NCBI GenBank assembly: GCA_902788095.1
Contig: CADAIT010000008.1
Span: 47,822-111,821 of the forward strand
Source of the DNA: an uncultured Bacteroidia bacterium
Lineage (GTDB): Bacteria > Bacteroidota > Bacteroidia > Bacteroidales > UBA932
Direction: 5' to 3'
Length of the DNA stretch: 64,000 nt
Part shown: positions 26,368-34,115 of the stretch, piece after piece
Position numbering within the stretch: position 1 is the stretch's first letter
Layout: every line of letters begins with the position of its first letter
Notes under the pieces: model-generated
Told to the model about the DNA's origin: nothing
What the model saw: the letters and a program-made list of their open reading frames with translations, nothing else
Databases searched by the model: none
Position numbers and translations under genes: made by a program

Positions 26368-27149
26368 TACTGGAAATCAGACAACTGCGGCTTGCTTACG
26401 GATCCCGTATCCTGGCACCGGACATATCCTTCCACCTGGAAGGCGGCGAATGCGTCCTCCTTGCCGGCGCCAATGGCTGCGGGAAAAGTACCCTGTTGAG
26501 AACATTGGCCGGGGAAGGCACGGATGCCGACACCCTCCGCTTCGCTGCTTCCCTCCCGGACGGTGCGGCAGCGGGCCCTTCCCGTTCATACGGCCATGGG
26601 CGGCCGCAGGTTTCGGCACACACGCCCGCTCCGGCCAAATGCATTCTGATTCCCACGGGCATTCCCAAAGTGAAGGGCTTTACGGTGGAGGAATTCGTTC
26701 GCACGGGCTGTTTCCGGGAAAGTGACTGGGCAGGACGCTTGTCGGTCCAGACGGAACTGCGTCTGCAGGGTGCGCTGGACTTGCTGGGACTCCGCCCGCA
26801 GGCCGGGCAGGACATTTCCACCCTCAGTGACGGCGAATTCCAGAAGGCGTGCATCGCCGTGGGACTGACGCGCCGGGCCGATGTCCTCCTGCTGGACGAA
26901 CCCACGGCCTTTCTGGACGTAGATAACCGCGTGATGGTATTGCAGACGCTGCGCAAGGTGGCGCAGGAGACCGGCATGGCCGTCCTTTTCTCATCGCACG
27001 ACCTGCACGAGGCCTTGCAGGCGGCCCGGCGCGTGCTGGCCTTCACGCCGGCGGGCACTTTTCTGGAATCGACACAAAAAAACCGCCGGGAAGTTCTCCA
27101 GGCGGCCTTTCCGATCTTAGGCGCTCAGCATGACAAGGAGGCGATGTAG
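26364..27149 (+). CDS. ABC transporter ATP-binding protein (FecE/BtuD-like)
   Basis: 261 residues from the ATG at 26364 (ATGA overlap with the permease stop). Walker A is GANGCGKST, the signature is LSDGEFQK instead of the usual LSGGE, Walker B is VLLLDEPTAFLD, and the switch His is in SSHDLHEA. Between Walker A and the Q-loop region there is an unusual Pro/Ala-rich stretch (about residues 60-95). It energises the adjacent FecCD permease. The 3' end overlaps the convergent phosphotransferase gene by 25 bp. Confidence 0.9.
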   Translation: MILEIRQLRLAYGSRILAPDISFHLEGGECVLLAGANGCGKSTLLRTLAGEGTDADTLRFAASLPDGAAAGPSRSYGHGRPQVSAHTPAPAKCILIPTGIPKVKGFTVEEFVRTGCFRESDWAGRLSVQTELRLQGALDLLGLRPQAGQDISTLSDGEFQKACIAVGLTRRADVLLLDEPTAFLDVDNRVMVLQTLRKVAQETGMAVLFSSHDLHEALQAARRVLAFTPAGTFLESTQKNRREVLQAAFPILGAQHDKEAM

Positions 27150-28219
27150 GCCTTCATCTGCGGCACTTTGCGAAGGGCGGCATGGAACAGGGCCACCTGG
27201 TTGCGGGTTCGGACCAGATTGTGTTCCGGGTACTTTATCTTATAGTACGTGTCGCCGTTGATGTAGTCGGCAAAGAAACGCACGGCCTGCATATACGGGA
27301 ACAGGCAGGCTGCATAGGGCAGATTCTCCACTTCCACCGGCGTGAGGAAAACCTTTGCACTTTCCAGGTATCCTTTGGTGAAGGCTTCGAAAATATCCAT
27401 CCGGAAATCGACCTTCTCCACCGCCGGGTCGTCTTCCGCGACGGTATTGGCCGCCGTGCGGAGGAAGTCGCCGAAGTCGGAAAAAACGTAAGACGGCATC
27501 AGGGTATCCAGGTCGATGACACAGAGAACGCGGCCCTCCGCGTCGAACATCATGTTGTTCACCTTGGTGTCGCAGTGGCAGATGCGTTTGGGAAGCTTTC
27601 CTTCACGATGCAGCCGTTCCGCCTTGCACATCTCCTCTTCGAATGGAAGCAGGTCCGCCAGGATGGCCTGCACTTCGGCTTCGGCCATGCGGCCGACGGC
27701 ATCGGCCTGCACGGCTTCGTGCAGCTGACGGGCACGCAGCTCCATGTTGTGAAAATCCGGGATGGTTTCTCCCAGGCTGTCGGGAATATCGGCCAGCTGG
27801 GCCTCGAAACGGCCGAACGCCTTGCCGCAACAATACGAATATTCCGGGTTCACCGTCTCATAGGTGAAGGCGTCCTTGACAAACACCGACACGCGCCAGT
27901 ACGTGTTTCCGTCGGTCCAATACGTTTTGCCCGTGTCCTTGCAAGGGATGAAGCGGAGGACCTTGCGGTCGATGTCCGCCTCTCCTGCCGCCTCCAGTTT
28001 CTGCCGGATATGGGCCGTTGCACATTCTATATTGTGCTGCAGCAGCTCCACGTCCTTGAAAATGGCGTTGTTGATGCGCTGGAGCACATAGTCGTCGGCA
28101 CCGTCCGTATGTACCTTGAACGTGTCGTTGATGAGACCGTTTCCAAGCGGTTTGACATCCAGGATGTTCCCCCGGATATCGAACTGCGTGACAATTTGGT
28201 TTACTTGTGTTTCCATCAT
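27125..28219 (-). CDS. APH-fold phosphotransferase, sugar (N-acetylhexosamine) kinase-like
   Basis: 364 residues of the aminoglycoside-phosphotransferase fold. Visible: LGNGLINDTFKV (nucleotide loop), catalytic ICHCDTKVNNMMF (the HxDxxxxN loop), and metal-binding VIDLDTLMPSYVFSDFGDFLR. In Bacteroidales this subgroup is often labelled mucin desulfatase, and relatives include the NahK hexosamine 1-kinase; a sugar kinase role is inference. It ends within the 3' end of the ABC ATPase and follows the M64 gene on the same strand by 15 bp, so they may be one unit. Confidence 0.8.
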   Translation of the reverse strand: MMETQVNQIVTQFDIRGNILDVKPLGNGLINDTFKVHTDGADDYVLQRINNAIFKDVELLQHNIECATAHIRQKLEAAGEADIDRKVLRFIPCKDTGKTYWTDGNTYWRVSVFVKDAFTYETVNPEYSYCCGKAFGRFEAQLADIPDSLGETIPDFHNMELRARQLHEAVQADAVGRMAEAEVQAILADLLPFEEEMCKAERLHREGKLPKRICHCDTKVNNMMFDAEGRVLCVIDLDTLMPSYVFSDFGDFLRTAANTVAEDDPAVEKVDFRMDIFEAFTKGYLESAKVFLTPVEVENLPYAACLFPYMQAVRFFADYINGDTYYKIKYPEHNLVRTRNQVALFHAALRKVPQMKAYIASLSC

Positions 28220-28234
28220 TTATTCCGTAAAAAG

Positions 28235-29503
28235 TCAAAAATCCTGCCGCGCTATGCTGAAATCCACCATCCTTTCGATGGCACGGGTGCAGACGGGGCA
28301 GAAACGGGCGCATTCGTTGGTCTTCATGCGGCAATCCGCAGCCGGCCGGAAAACACCCTTGGACTGGTACCCGCCCCCTTCGAACATGCCGGCCTCCCCT
28401 GTCTCAAGCATATCGGCCCACTTGGCGCCGAAATTTACCAGGGTGGTGATGTTGGGCTCCCAAGGTTCTGCATCCGCAGGATACTGCGGTTCAAACTGGT
28501 CGTCGTAATAATACTCGTCGGCCAGGCCGGCAAAGGCGTGTCCGAATTCATGCACCAGCACCGGGATAAAAGCGGGATGGTCGCTGCTGGAGATGGTAAG
28601 GCTGTTGTAGATGCCGCCGCCACCGTAAACGGGCGTATTTACCAGCACCATCACATGCTCAAACGGGAGCGTTCCAATTTTGTTCCAGACATCCCAGACA
28701 GAGGAAGTGGTAAGGTATCGTTCCGTATAAAACGTGTCGAAGTGGCTGGAGAGAAGCGTCTGACGCCACATGCCCTTGTGCGGAATGCTGACGCCGCTTT
28801 CCGCCGATTCGGCAAAGACCGCACGCACGACAAACTGCGCCGCGCGGCCCTTGAACGGTTCATGGGAGAAAAGCGCCTCCGCCGCGCGGGAAGCATCGGC
28901 CCAGAATTTGGCTTCATCGGCCTTTGCATAGCCTTCCGGGACGATGACGATATCCACCGCATCCTCCGGCGCCGCATCGCCGTGCACCACCTTCATGGGC
29001 AGCCTGTTGTCCGCCAGCGGACGGATGAGGATATCGGCCGGATTCAAGGGATGACGCAGGCTGGCCGACACCTTCCCGTGCGTATCCCGGAGCGTTATCT
29101 CCACGGTAACCGGATGCTTGGGGAACGGCAGCTGAAAACTGTTCTCGAACGCCTTCTGCACGCGCGTGGCTTCCTCCGTGGTGACCCACTCCTGGAACAG
29201 CGAAGAGAAACTGGCGGCATACAGACAAACACCGCTTGACGGGTCCAGCAGACGGATTTGCCCGTTTCCCCGCAGCAGGGGCTCCGTCAGCTGCGCATGC
29301 CGGCCGGCCCAAACGGACGTCCGGAACACCTGCCTGAGATAGATGGCCTGATGGGAAGCATCGCCGCAAAAAACATAATCCAGCCGTAAGGTACTGTCCT
29401 GGAAATGTGTCGAAAAGGATGTCCCGCCAGAAACATGGCCGCCTGCAAAGACTGCGGAAAACGGCAGCAACCAGAAAAGAAATGTGGTCAGAAAGCGTTT
29501 CAT
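28235..29503 (-). CDS. M64 family metallopeptidase (IgA peptidase M64)
   Basis: 422 residues with signal peptide ending FSAVFA. The zinc signature HEFGHAFAGLADE gives His318, Glu319, His322 and the third ligand region of the M64 family; an N-terminal beta domain (about 25-170) precedes it. M64 was defined from the Clostridium ramosum IgA peptidase; Bacteroidota members are secreted and their targets are mostly undetermined. The exported protein may act on glycoproteins, in keeping with the downstream sugar-kinase-like gene. Confidence 0.88.
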   Translation of the reverse strand: MKRFLTTFLFWLLPFSAVFAGGHVSGGTSFSTHFQDSTLRLDYVFCGDASHQAIYLRQVFRTSVWAGRHAQLTEPLLRGNGQIRLLDPSSGVCLYAASFSSLFQEWVTTEEATRVQKAFENSFQLPFPKHPVTVEITLRDTHGKVSASLRHPLNPADILIRPLADNRLPMKVVHGDAAPEDAVDIVIVPEGYAKADEAKFWADASRAAEALFSHEPFKGRAAQFVVRAVFAESAESGVSIPHKGMWRQTLLSSHFDTFYTERYLTTSSVWDVWNKIGTLPFEHVMVLVNTPVYGGGGIYNSLTISSSDHPAFIPVLVHEFGHAFAGLADEYYYDDQFEPQYPADAEPWEPNITTLVNFGAKWADMLETGEAGMFEGGGYQSKGVFRPAADCRMKTNECARFCPVCTRAIERMVDFSIARQDF

Positions 29504-29530
29504 ACCTCTTTAAGAATGGTTATTTGAAAC

Positions 29531-29560
29531 AAAAAAAGCGCCTAACTTGAAGTCTGGCGC
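29531..29560 (-). terminator. Terminator of tRNA-Glu
   Basis: On the minus strand GCGCC..GGCGC closes a stem with inner ACTT/AAGT pairing and is followed by TTTTTTTG. Confidence 0.75.
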
Positions 29561-29565
29561 ATTGG

Positions 29566-29637
29566 TACTCGGTAGGAGAATCGAACTCCTATTGCAAGAT
29601 TGAGAATCTTGAGTACTAACCGTTATACGAACCGAGC
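29566..29637 (-). tRNA. tRNA-Glu (anticodon CTC)
   Basis: Minus strand: acceptor GCTCGGT pairs with ACCGAGT; the anticodon arm CAAGA-TTCTCAA-TCTTG gives CTC; T arm AGGAGTTCGATTCTCCT. CCA is encoded (29563-29565). Confidence 0.93.
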
Positions 29638-29682
29638 GGTTTGGATTGCAAAGGTACGATAAAAATTTAATTCTGCAAAATT

Positions 29683-30051
29683 TTATTTCAGAAACACGAA
29701 AAAAACGGCCAGGACCAGGCAGAAGAAAGCGGCCATGTGATTCCACTGTATCGGCTGCCCCTTGAACATGAACATCACTATCACCGTAAAAATGGTGAGT
29801 GAAATCACTTCCTGGATTACCTTCAGCTGCAAGAGGTTGAACGGTCCCCCGTTGCCCTGGAAGCCTATCCGGTTGGCCGGGACCGTGAGGCAGTACTCAA
29901 AGAAAGCGATGCCCCAGGAAAACAGAATGACAAGAATGAGCGGCCATCCCGTGGAAATTTTCATTTCCTGCAGTTTAAGATGTCCGTACCACGCGAACGT
30001 CATGAACACGTTCGAGAAAATGAGCATGAGAATGGTCCAAAATCCTTGCAT
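29683..30051 (-). CDS. DMT-family small membrane protein (DUF486)
   Basis: 122 residues with four predicted membrane helices. Signatures of DUF486: MLIFSNVFMTFAWYGHLK, WGIAFFEYCLTVPANRIG, and LLQLKVIQEVISL. These proteins resemble half of a drug/metabolite transporter; the substrate is unknown. It has a divergent promoter with glmM (minus-strand TAACTTTG at 30107-30114). Confidence 0.9.
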   Translation of the reverse strand: MQGFWTILMLIFSNVFMTFAWYGHLKLQEMKISTGWPLILVILFSWGIAFFEYCLTVPANRIGFQGNGGPFNLLQLKVIQEVISLTIFTVIVMFMFKGQPIQWNHMAAFFCLVLAVFFVFLK

Positions 30052-30056
30052 ACAAA

Positions 30057-30123
30057 TTTGTAATTCAATTTTCGCGAGTGCGTAAGTTAAGTTTGTAATT
30101 GGGGCGCAAAGTTAGTAACTTTG
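30057..30123. promoter_or_regulatory. Divergent promoter and palindromic element between DUF486 gene and glmM
   Basis: CAAAGTTAGTAACTTTG (30107-30123) is a perfect palindrome holding two back-to-back -7 boxes. Just left, 30057-30100 carries TTTGTAATTCAATTTTCGCG, GTGCGTAAGTTAAG and TTTGTAATT, a variant of the element in the manC leader. Confidence 0.65.
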
Positions 30124-30147
30124 CACAATTAAACAAATACCCTTGAA

Positions 30148-31560
30148 ATGACCTTGATTAAATCCATTTCCGGCATTCGCGGAACCATTGGCGGCGCACC
30201 CGGTGGCGCCCTTACACCTGTCGATATCGTCAAATTCACGGCGGCTTATGCCGCTACCCTGCCCCTGCGCAAGCCCCGGCCCAACGGGGAGCGCTACAAG
30301 ATTGTCGTCGGCAAAGACGCCCGCATGTCCGGCGACATGGTGGAACAGCTGGTGGTGGGCACCCTTGTCGGTTACGGAATCGACGTGGTAAAATGCGGAT
30401 TTGCCTCCACCCCTACCACGGAAATGGCCGTACTCTTTGCCCAGGCCGACGGCGGCATCATCCTCACCGCCAGCCACAACCCGCGCCAATGGAACGCCCT
30501 TAAGCTTCTGAACGACAAAGGCGAATTCCTCACCGCAGCGGAGGGGCAGGCCGTGCTGGATCTTGCAGAGAAAGAGGACTTCGACTTTGCGGAAGTGGAC
30601 CGGCTGGGAAGTATCGAGGAAGAAGATTTCACGGACCGGCATTTGGACGCCGTCCTGGCCCTGCCGGCGGTGGATGCCGAGGCCATCCGGGCCGCGCACT
30701 TCACCGTGGTGGTCGATGCCATCAACTCCGTAGGCGGCATCATCATGCCCCGCCTCCTGAAACGCCTGGGCGTCAAGTGTATCGGCCTTAACTGCAACCC
30801 TACCGGAGACTTTGCGCACAACCCGGAACCGCTGCCCGCCAACCTGGTGGACCTTTGCGAGACCGTCAAGAAGGAGAAGGCGGATTTGGGCATCTCCGTG
30901 GACCCGGACGTGGACCGGCTGGCCTTCATCTGCGAGAACGGGGAGCCGTTTGTGGAAGAGTACACGCTGGTGAGCGTCGCCGACTACCTTTGCGAACTGG
31001 CCGAAAAGGAAGGCAAGCCCATCGCCACGGTGTCCAACCTGAGCTCCACAAGAGCCCTTCGCGACGTGACGGAGAAGCACGGCGGCAAGTATTACGCTGC
31101 AGCCGTGGGCGAAGTAAATGTGACCACCAAGATGCATGAGGTGGGCGCCCTCATCGGCGGCGAAGGCAACGGAGGCGTCATCTACCCGGCCATCCATGCC
31201 GGCCGCGACGCCATGGTGGGCGTGGCCCTGTTCCTGAGCAACCTGGCCCACAAGGGCCTCAAGGCAAGCGAGCTCAAGAGGACCTATCCGCAGTATTTCA
31301 TCGCCAAGAACAAGATTCAACTCAGCGACGCTGCGCTTATCGACAAAATTCTGGGCGAGCTCAAGCGCATTTACGCCAAAGAAGACATCAACGACATCGA
31401 CGGCGTAAAAATCAACTTTGAGGCGGACAGGACCTGGGTGCACCTGCGCAAGTCCAACACGGAGCCCATCATCCGCATTTACTCGGAAGCCGCCACCATG
31501 GAAGCCGCCGAAGCACTTGGAAATGAAGTGATTGAGGTAGCGAAAAAAATCATCGGTTAA
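30148..31560 (+). CDS. glmM: Phosphoglucosamine mutase
   Basis: 470 residues of the alpha-D-phosphohexomutase family. It converts glucosamine-6-phosphate to glucosamine-1-phosphate for UDP-GlcNAc. The catalytic serine is Ser109 in TASHNPRQWNA; metal loop DPDVDRLAF; sugar loop GGEGNGGVI; phosphate loop RKSNTEPIIRIY. The N-terminus MTLIKSISGIRGTIGG matches Bacteroidota GlmM. Phosphomannomutase activity cannot be excluded. The stop overlaps the next start by one base (TAATG). Confidence 0.92.
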   Translation: MTLIKSISGIRGTIGGAPGGALTPVDIVKFTAAYAATLPLRKPRPNGERYKIVVGKDARMSGDMVEQLVVGTLVGYGIDVVKCGFASTPTTEMAVLFAQADGGIILTASHNPRQWNALKLLNDKGEFLTAAEGQAVLDLAEKEDFDFAEVDRLGSIEEEDFTDRHLDAVLALPAVDAEAIRAAHFTVVVDAINSVGGIIMPRLLKRLGVKCIGLNCNPTGDFAHNPEPLPANLVDLCETVKKEKADLGISVDPDVDRLAFICENGEPFVEEYTLVSVADYLCELAEKEGKPIATVSNLSSTRALRDVTEKHGGKYYAAAVGEVNVTTKMHEVGALIGGEGNGGVIYPAIHAGRDAMVGVALFLSNLAHKGLKASELKRTYPQYFIAKNKIQLSDAALIDKILGELKRIYAKEDINDIDGVKINFEADRTWVHLRKSNTEPIIRIYSEAATMEAAEALGNEVIEVAKKIIG

Positions 31561-32627
31561 TGTTTTCATTCAGAACTACCCCACTGGAAGACCAGCTGGA
31601 CAAGGCCCTGCGGGAAGGCAAGGTCGGCTGTTTCTGCACGCAAAACTGCTGGGACACCGGGCGCGGCCGATGGATGTGGGACATTTTCCGCGAACGGGGC
31701 AACCTGGTCACCGTGTTCAACCCGCGCGATGCGGAACTTACGCCGGGCACCAACCATATCGTCTTTGAAAGCGACCAGCTCGCAGGGCTGGATGCCGTCG
31801 TGGTGGAAATCCAGGACGTGGGCGTGCGTTACTTCAACTATACCAAGGACGTGATGCAGCTCATGGAGATGCTCAAACTCCTTGGGGATGACGCCCCTTC
31901 CTTATATATCGTGGACCATATCAACCCGTCCGGGCGCGTAGTGGAAGGCTCCATCCCGGCGGTTGCCGGAGAGATGTATGTTCCCAAAGTGGCGCATCGG
32001 CACGGACTTACGTTGGGAGAGCTGGTGAACCTGTACGCCAGCGAGATTGGGGCCAAGTTTCCCATCCATGTGATATCGGCCATGGCGACGGACGCCAACC
32101 GGCAGCTGATGCCCTGGACCATTGCGCCGGCAAGCGACATCCCGGGGCTGTTCAGTTCCTATCTGTACAGTGGCGGCGGTCTGTGGAACAACACCACCCT
32201 TGCACCGGGAATCGGCACGGCGCGGCCCTACGAATACATCGGCGCACCCTTCGTGAAACCGCTCCATGCAGAGGAACTGCCGCAGGCGCCGGGTGCCCTG
32301 CTCCGCCCCTGTTCCTTCACTCCCGCCGCAGGCCGATACGCCGGCGAACGGTGTTTTGGCTTCCAGATTATGCTGCTGCCCGGAGAACCGTATCACAGCC
32401 TGCTGCATACGCTGCACCTTATGCGCTGGTTCCGCGAGCATTATTCCGCCTTCGAATTTGAACCGGCGTTCTGGACCAAACTGGCAGACCCGGTGATGGA
32501 AGCCTACCTGAAGGAGGAAATTTCCTTCGACGTGGTACAGGAGCATGTAAAACTGGAAGAACAGAAATGGATTCGCAAAGCCAAGCGCTATCTGCTGTAT
32601 GACGATGCTCCTTATCGGATGAAATAA
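31560..32627 (+). CDS. NamZ-like (DUF1343, GH171) protein without signal peptide
   Basis: 355 residues. DUF1343 motifs are visible: FESDQLAGLDAVVVEIQDVG followed by VRYFNYT, DHINPSGRVVEGS, and HRHGLTLGELVNLY. Characterised members are exo-beta-N-acetylmuramidases that release MurNAc from peptidoglycan fragments and are exported. Here no signal peptide is seen and the start is fixed by the 1-bp overlap with glmM, so the enzyme is probably cytosolic or has another role, perhaps amino-sugar recycling into the GlmM route. Domain call firm, role inferred. Confidence 0.8.
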   Translation: MFSFRTTPLEDQLDKALREGKVGCFCTQNCWDTGRGRWMWDIFRERGNLVTVFNPRDAELTPGTNHIVFESDQLAGLDAVVVEIQDVGVRYFNYTKDVMQLMEMLKLLGDDAPSLYIVDHINPSGRVVEGSIPAVAGEMYVPKVAHRHGLTLGELVNLYASEIGAKFPIHVISAMATDANRQLMPWTIAPASDIPGLFSSYLYSGGGLWNNTTLAPGIGTARPYEYIGAPFVKPLHAEELPQAPGALLRPCSFTPAAGRYAGERCFGFQIMLLPGEPYHSLLHTLHLMRWFREHYSAFEFEPAFWTKLADPVMEAYLKEEISFDVVQEHVKLEEQKWIRKAKRYLLYDDAPYRMK

Positions 32628-32629
32628 GA

Positions 32630-32661
32630 TTTGGTAATTACAAAGAATCTTTCTATCTTTG
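32630..32661 (+). promoter_or_regulatory. rpmE2: Promoter of rpmE2
   Basis: TTTG (32630-32633) and TATCTTTG (32654-32661), spacer 20 bp, 39 bp before the ATG. Confidence 0.75.
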
Positions 32662-32699
32662 CGGTCCAAAATTGTTAACAATTTAAGTTTTTACGTAAA

Positions 32700-32951
32700 A
32701 TGAAGAAAGGAATTCATCCCGAAACCTACCGTCTTGTAGCTTTCAAGGATATGTCCAATGACACCGTCTTCGTCACCCGCAGCTGCGCTTCTTCCAAGGA
32801 GACCCTTACTGTGGAAGGCGTGGAATACCCGCTGGTGAAACTGGAAATTTCCAACACTTCCCACCCGTTCTACACGGGCAAGGTGAAGCTGGTGGACACC
32901 GCCGGTCGTGTGGATATGTTCTATCAGAGATACAAGAGCCGCAAAAAATAA
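32700..32951 (+). CDS. rpmE2: 50S ribosomal protein L31 type B
   Basis: 83 residues: MKKGIHPETYRLVAFKDMSN, HPFYTGKVKLVDTAGRVDMF, YQRYKSRKK. The zinc-binding cysteine set of type A L31 is missing, which defines the zinc-free type B form. It stands alone between its own promoter and a terminator. Confidence 0.95.
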   Translation: MKKGIHPETYRLVAFKDMSNDTVFVTRSCASSKETLTVEGVEYPLVKLEISNTSHPFYTGKVKLVDTAGRVDMFYQRYKSRKK

Positions 32952-32977
32952 TTTTTTGCAGCCACAAGGTTTATCAG

Positions 32978-33011
32978 CCGGCTTCCCGCAGCGGGAGGCC
33001 GGTTGTTTTTT
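32978..33011 (+). terminator. Terminator of rpmE2
   Basis: CCGGCTTCCC and GGGAGGCCGG form a 10-bp stem with one wobble, followed by TTGTTTTTT. Confidence 0.85.
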
Positions 33012-33050
33012 CTCCCCTCTTTTAACATTTTTCCCCATTTCTCCAAATTC

Positions 33051-33065
33051 TGGCAAGGCTTGCCA
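33051..33065. promoter_or_regulatory. Short palindrome upstream of HNH-grpE-dnaJ
   Basis: TGGCAAG-G-CTTGCCA is a perfect 7-bp inverted repeat 58 bp before the HNH start. It could be an operator for the heat-shock unit; it is not a CIRCE element. Confidence 0.35.
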
Positions 33066-33123
33066 AAATATGGAAAGCAGTCCGAACGGGCGTAACTTGC
33101 CGGAAATTTTAAAAGACAACGTT

Positions 33124-33594
33124 ATGAAAAGACAAAAAACGAATCGGCAACTGCTTTGGGAAGAAGCGACCGGACACTGCATCTACTGCGGCCACCCTGT
33201 CTCTCAGGAAGAAATGGAAGTGGACCACATTGAGCCTCTGTGCATGGGCGGCAGCAACAGCATGGAAAACAAAGTCTGCTCCTGCCCGCATTGCAACGCG
33301 GCCAAGGGAGGCCGCACCCTTGAGGCGTTCATCGGCGCCATGAGCGCCATGGAGCGCAAACGCTACAGCAACCGGATAAACTCGCTGGTGGAACAGGGGA
33401 AAATGGGCTGGGTAAAGGCGGATATCCTGGACCCGTACACCAAAGAAAACTGGGATACCGACTGGGAAGACGAAGCGGATACTGACAGTTTGGCAGAAGA
33501 CGACGGGATGGCAAGCATTTTGATAAACCTTTCCGCTGAAATCAGTATGCACTATGGCAGAGAAAAAGAAGAAAGATATAAACGAAAAGGCTGA
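33124..33594 (+). CDS. HNH endonuclease overlapping grpE
   Basis: 156 residues from the ATG at 33124. The HNH core is complete: CIYCGHPVS (first zinc pair), DHIEPLCMGGSNSMENKV (the His-Asn part), CPHCNAAKGG (second zinc pair). The C-terminal 60 residues are acidic and not part of the nuclease fold. The last 41 bp overlap grpE in another frame, so the two are transcribed together. No terminase, restriction or toxin partner is present. DNA cleavage is inferred from the family. Confidence 0.82.
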   Translation: MKRQKTNRQLLWEEATGHCIYCGHPVSQEEMEVDHIEPLCMGGSNSMENKVCSCPHCNAAKGGRTLEAFIGAMSAMERKRYSNRINSLVEQGKMGWVKADILDPYTKENWDTDWEDEADTDSLAEDDGMASILINLSAEISMHYGREKEERYKRKG

Positions 33595-34111
33595 CGAGAA
33601 AAAAATCGCGGCCCTGGAAGCCCGCTTGGAGGGCATGAACGAGCAATTGGACGAGGCAAAATCCGCTACGGAAGAAGCTGAAAAAAAGGCCGAAGCCGCC
33701 AAAGCGGACTATCTGCGCCTGATGGCAGAGTTTGACACTTTCCGCCGCCGTACGGCAGAAGAGAAACTTGCCCTGGTGAGCAGTGCTTCGGCCGACACCA
33801 TCAAGGGGCTTCTCCCCATCCTGGACGACTGCGAAATTGCCCTGGCCAACCTGGAGAAAAGCACGGACAGCGATGCCGCCAAAGAAGGCACGCAAATGAT
33901 TTTCAATAAACTCATCAACTACCTGAAAGGCAAAGGGTTGGAGCGAATCGAAGCCGTCGGCGCAGACTTTGACACAGAACAGCACGAGGCTGTCACCACC
34001 TTCCCTGCCCCGTCGGAAGAGCAGAAAGGCAAAGTGATTGACGTCGTACAGACCGGATACACCTTGGGTGGAAAGGTTCTCCGCTACGCAAAAGTGGTTG
34101 TAGGAGCATAA
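33554..34111 (+). CDS. grpE: GrpE nucleotide exchange factor
   Basis: 185 residues: lysine/glutamate-rich N-terminal coiled coil (about 1-60, AALEARLEGMNEQLDEAKSA) and a C-terminal beta domain with GVDFD-type sequence AVGADFDTEQHEAVTTF and VVQTGYTLGGKVLRYAKVVV. It releases ADP from DnaK. The first 41 bp overlap the HNH gene; dnaJ follows after 4 bp. dnaK is not in the window. Confidence 0.96.
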   Translation: MAEKKKKDINEKADEKKIAALEARLEGMNEQLDEAKSATEEAEKKAEAAKADYLRLMAEFDTFRRRTAEEKLALVSSASADTIKGLLPILDDCEIALANLEKSTDSDAAKEGTQMIFNKLINYLKGKGLERIEAVGADFDTEQHEAVTTFPAPSEEQKGKVIDVVQTGYTLGGKVLRYAKVVVGA

Positions 34112-34115
34112 TACC

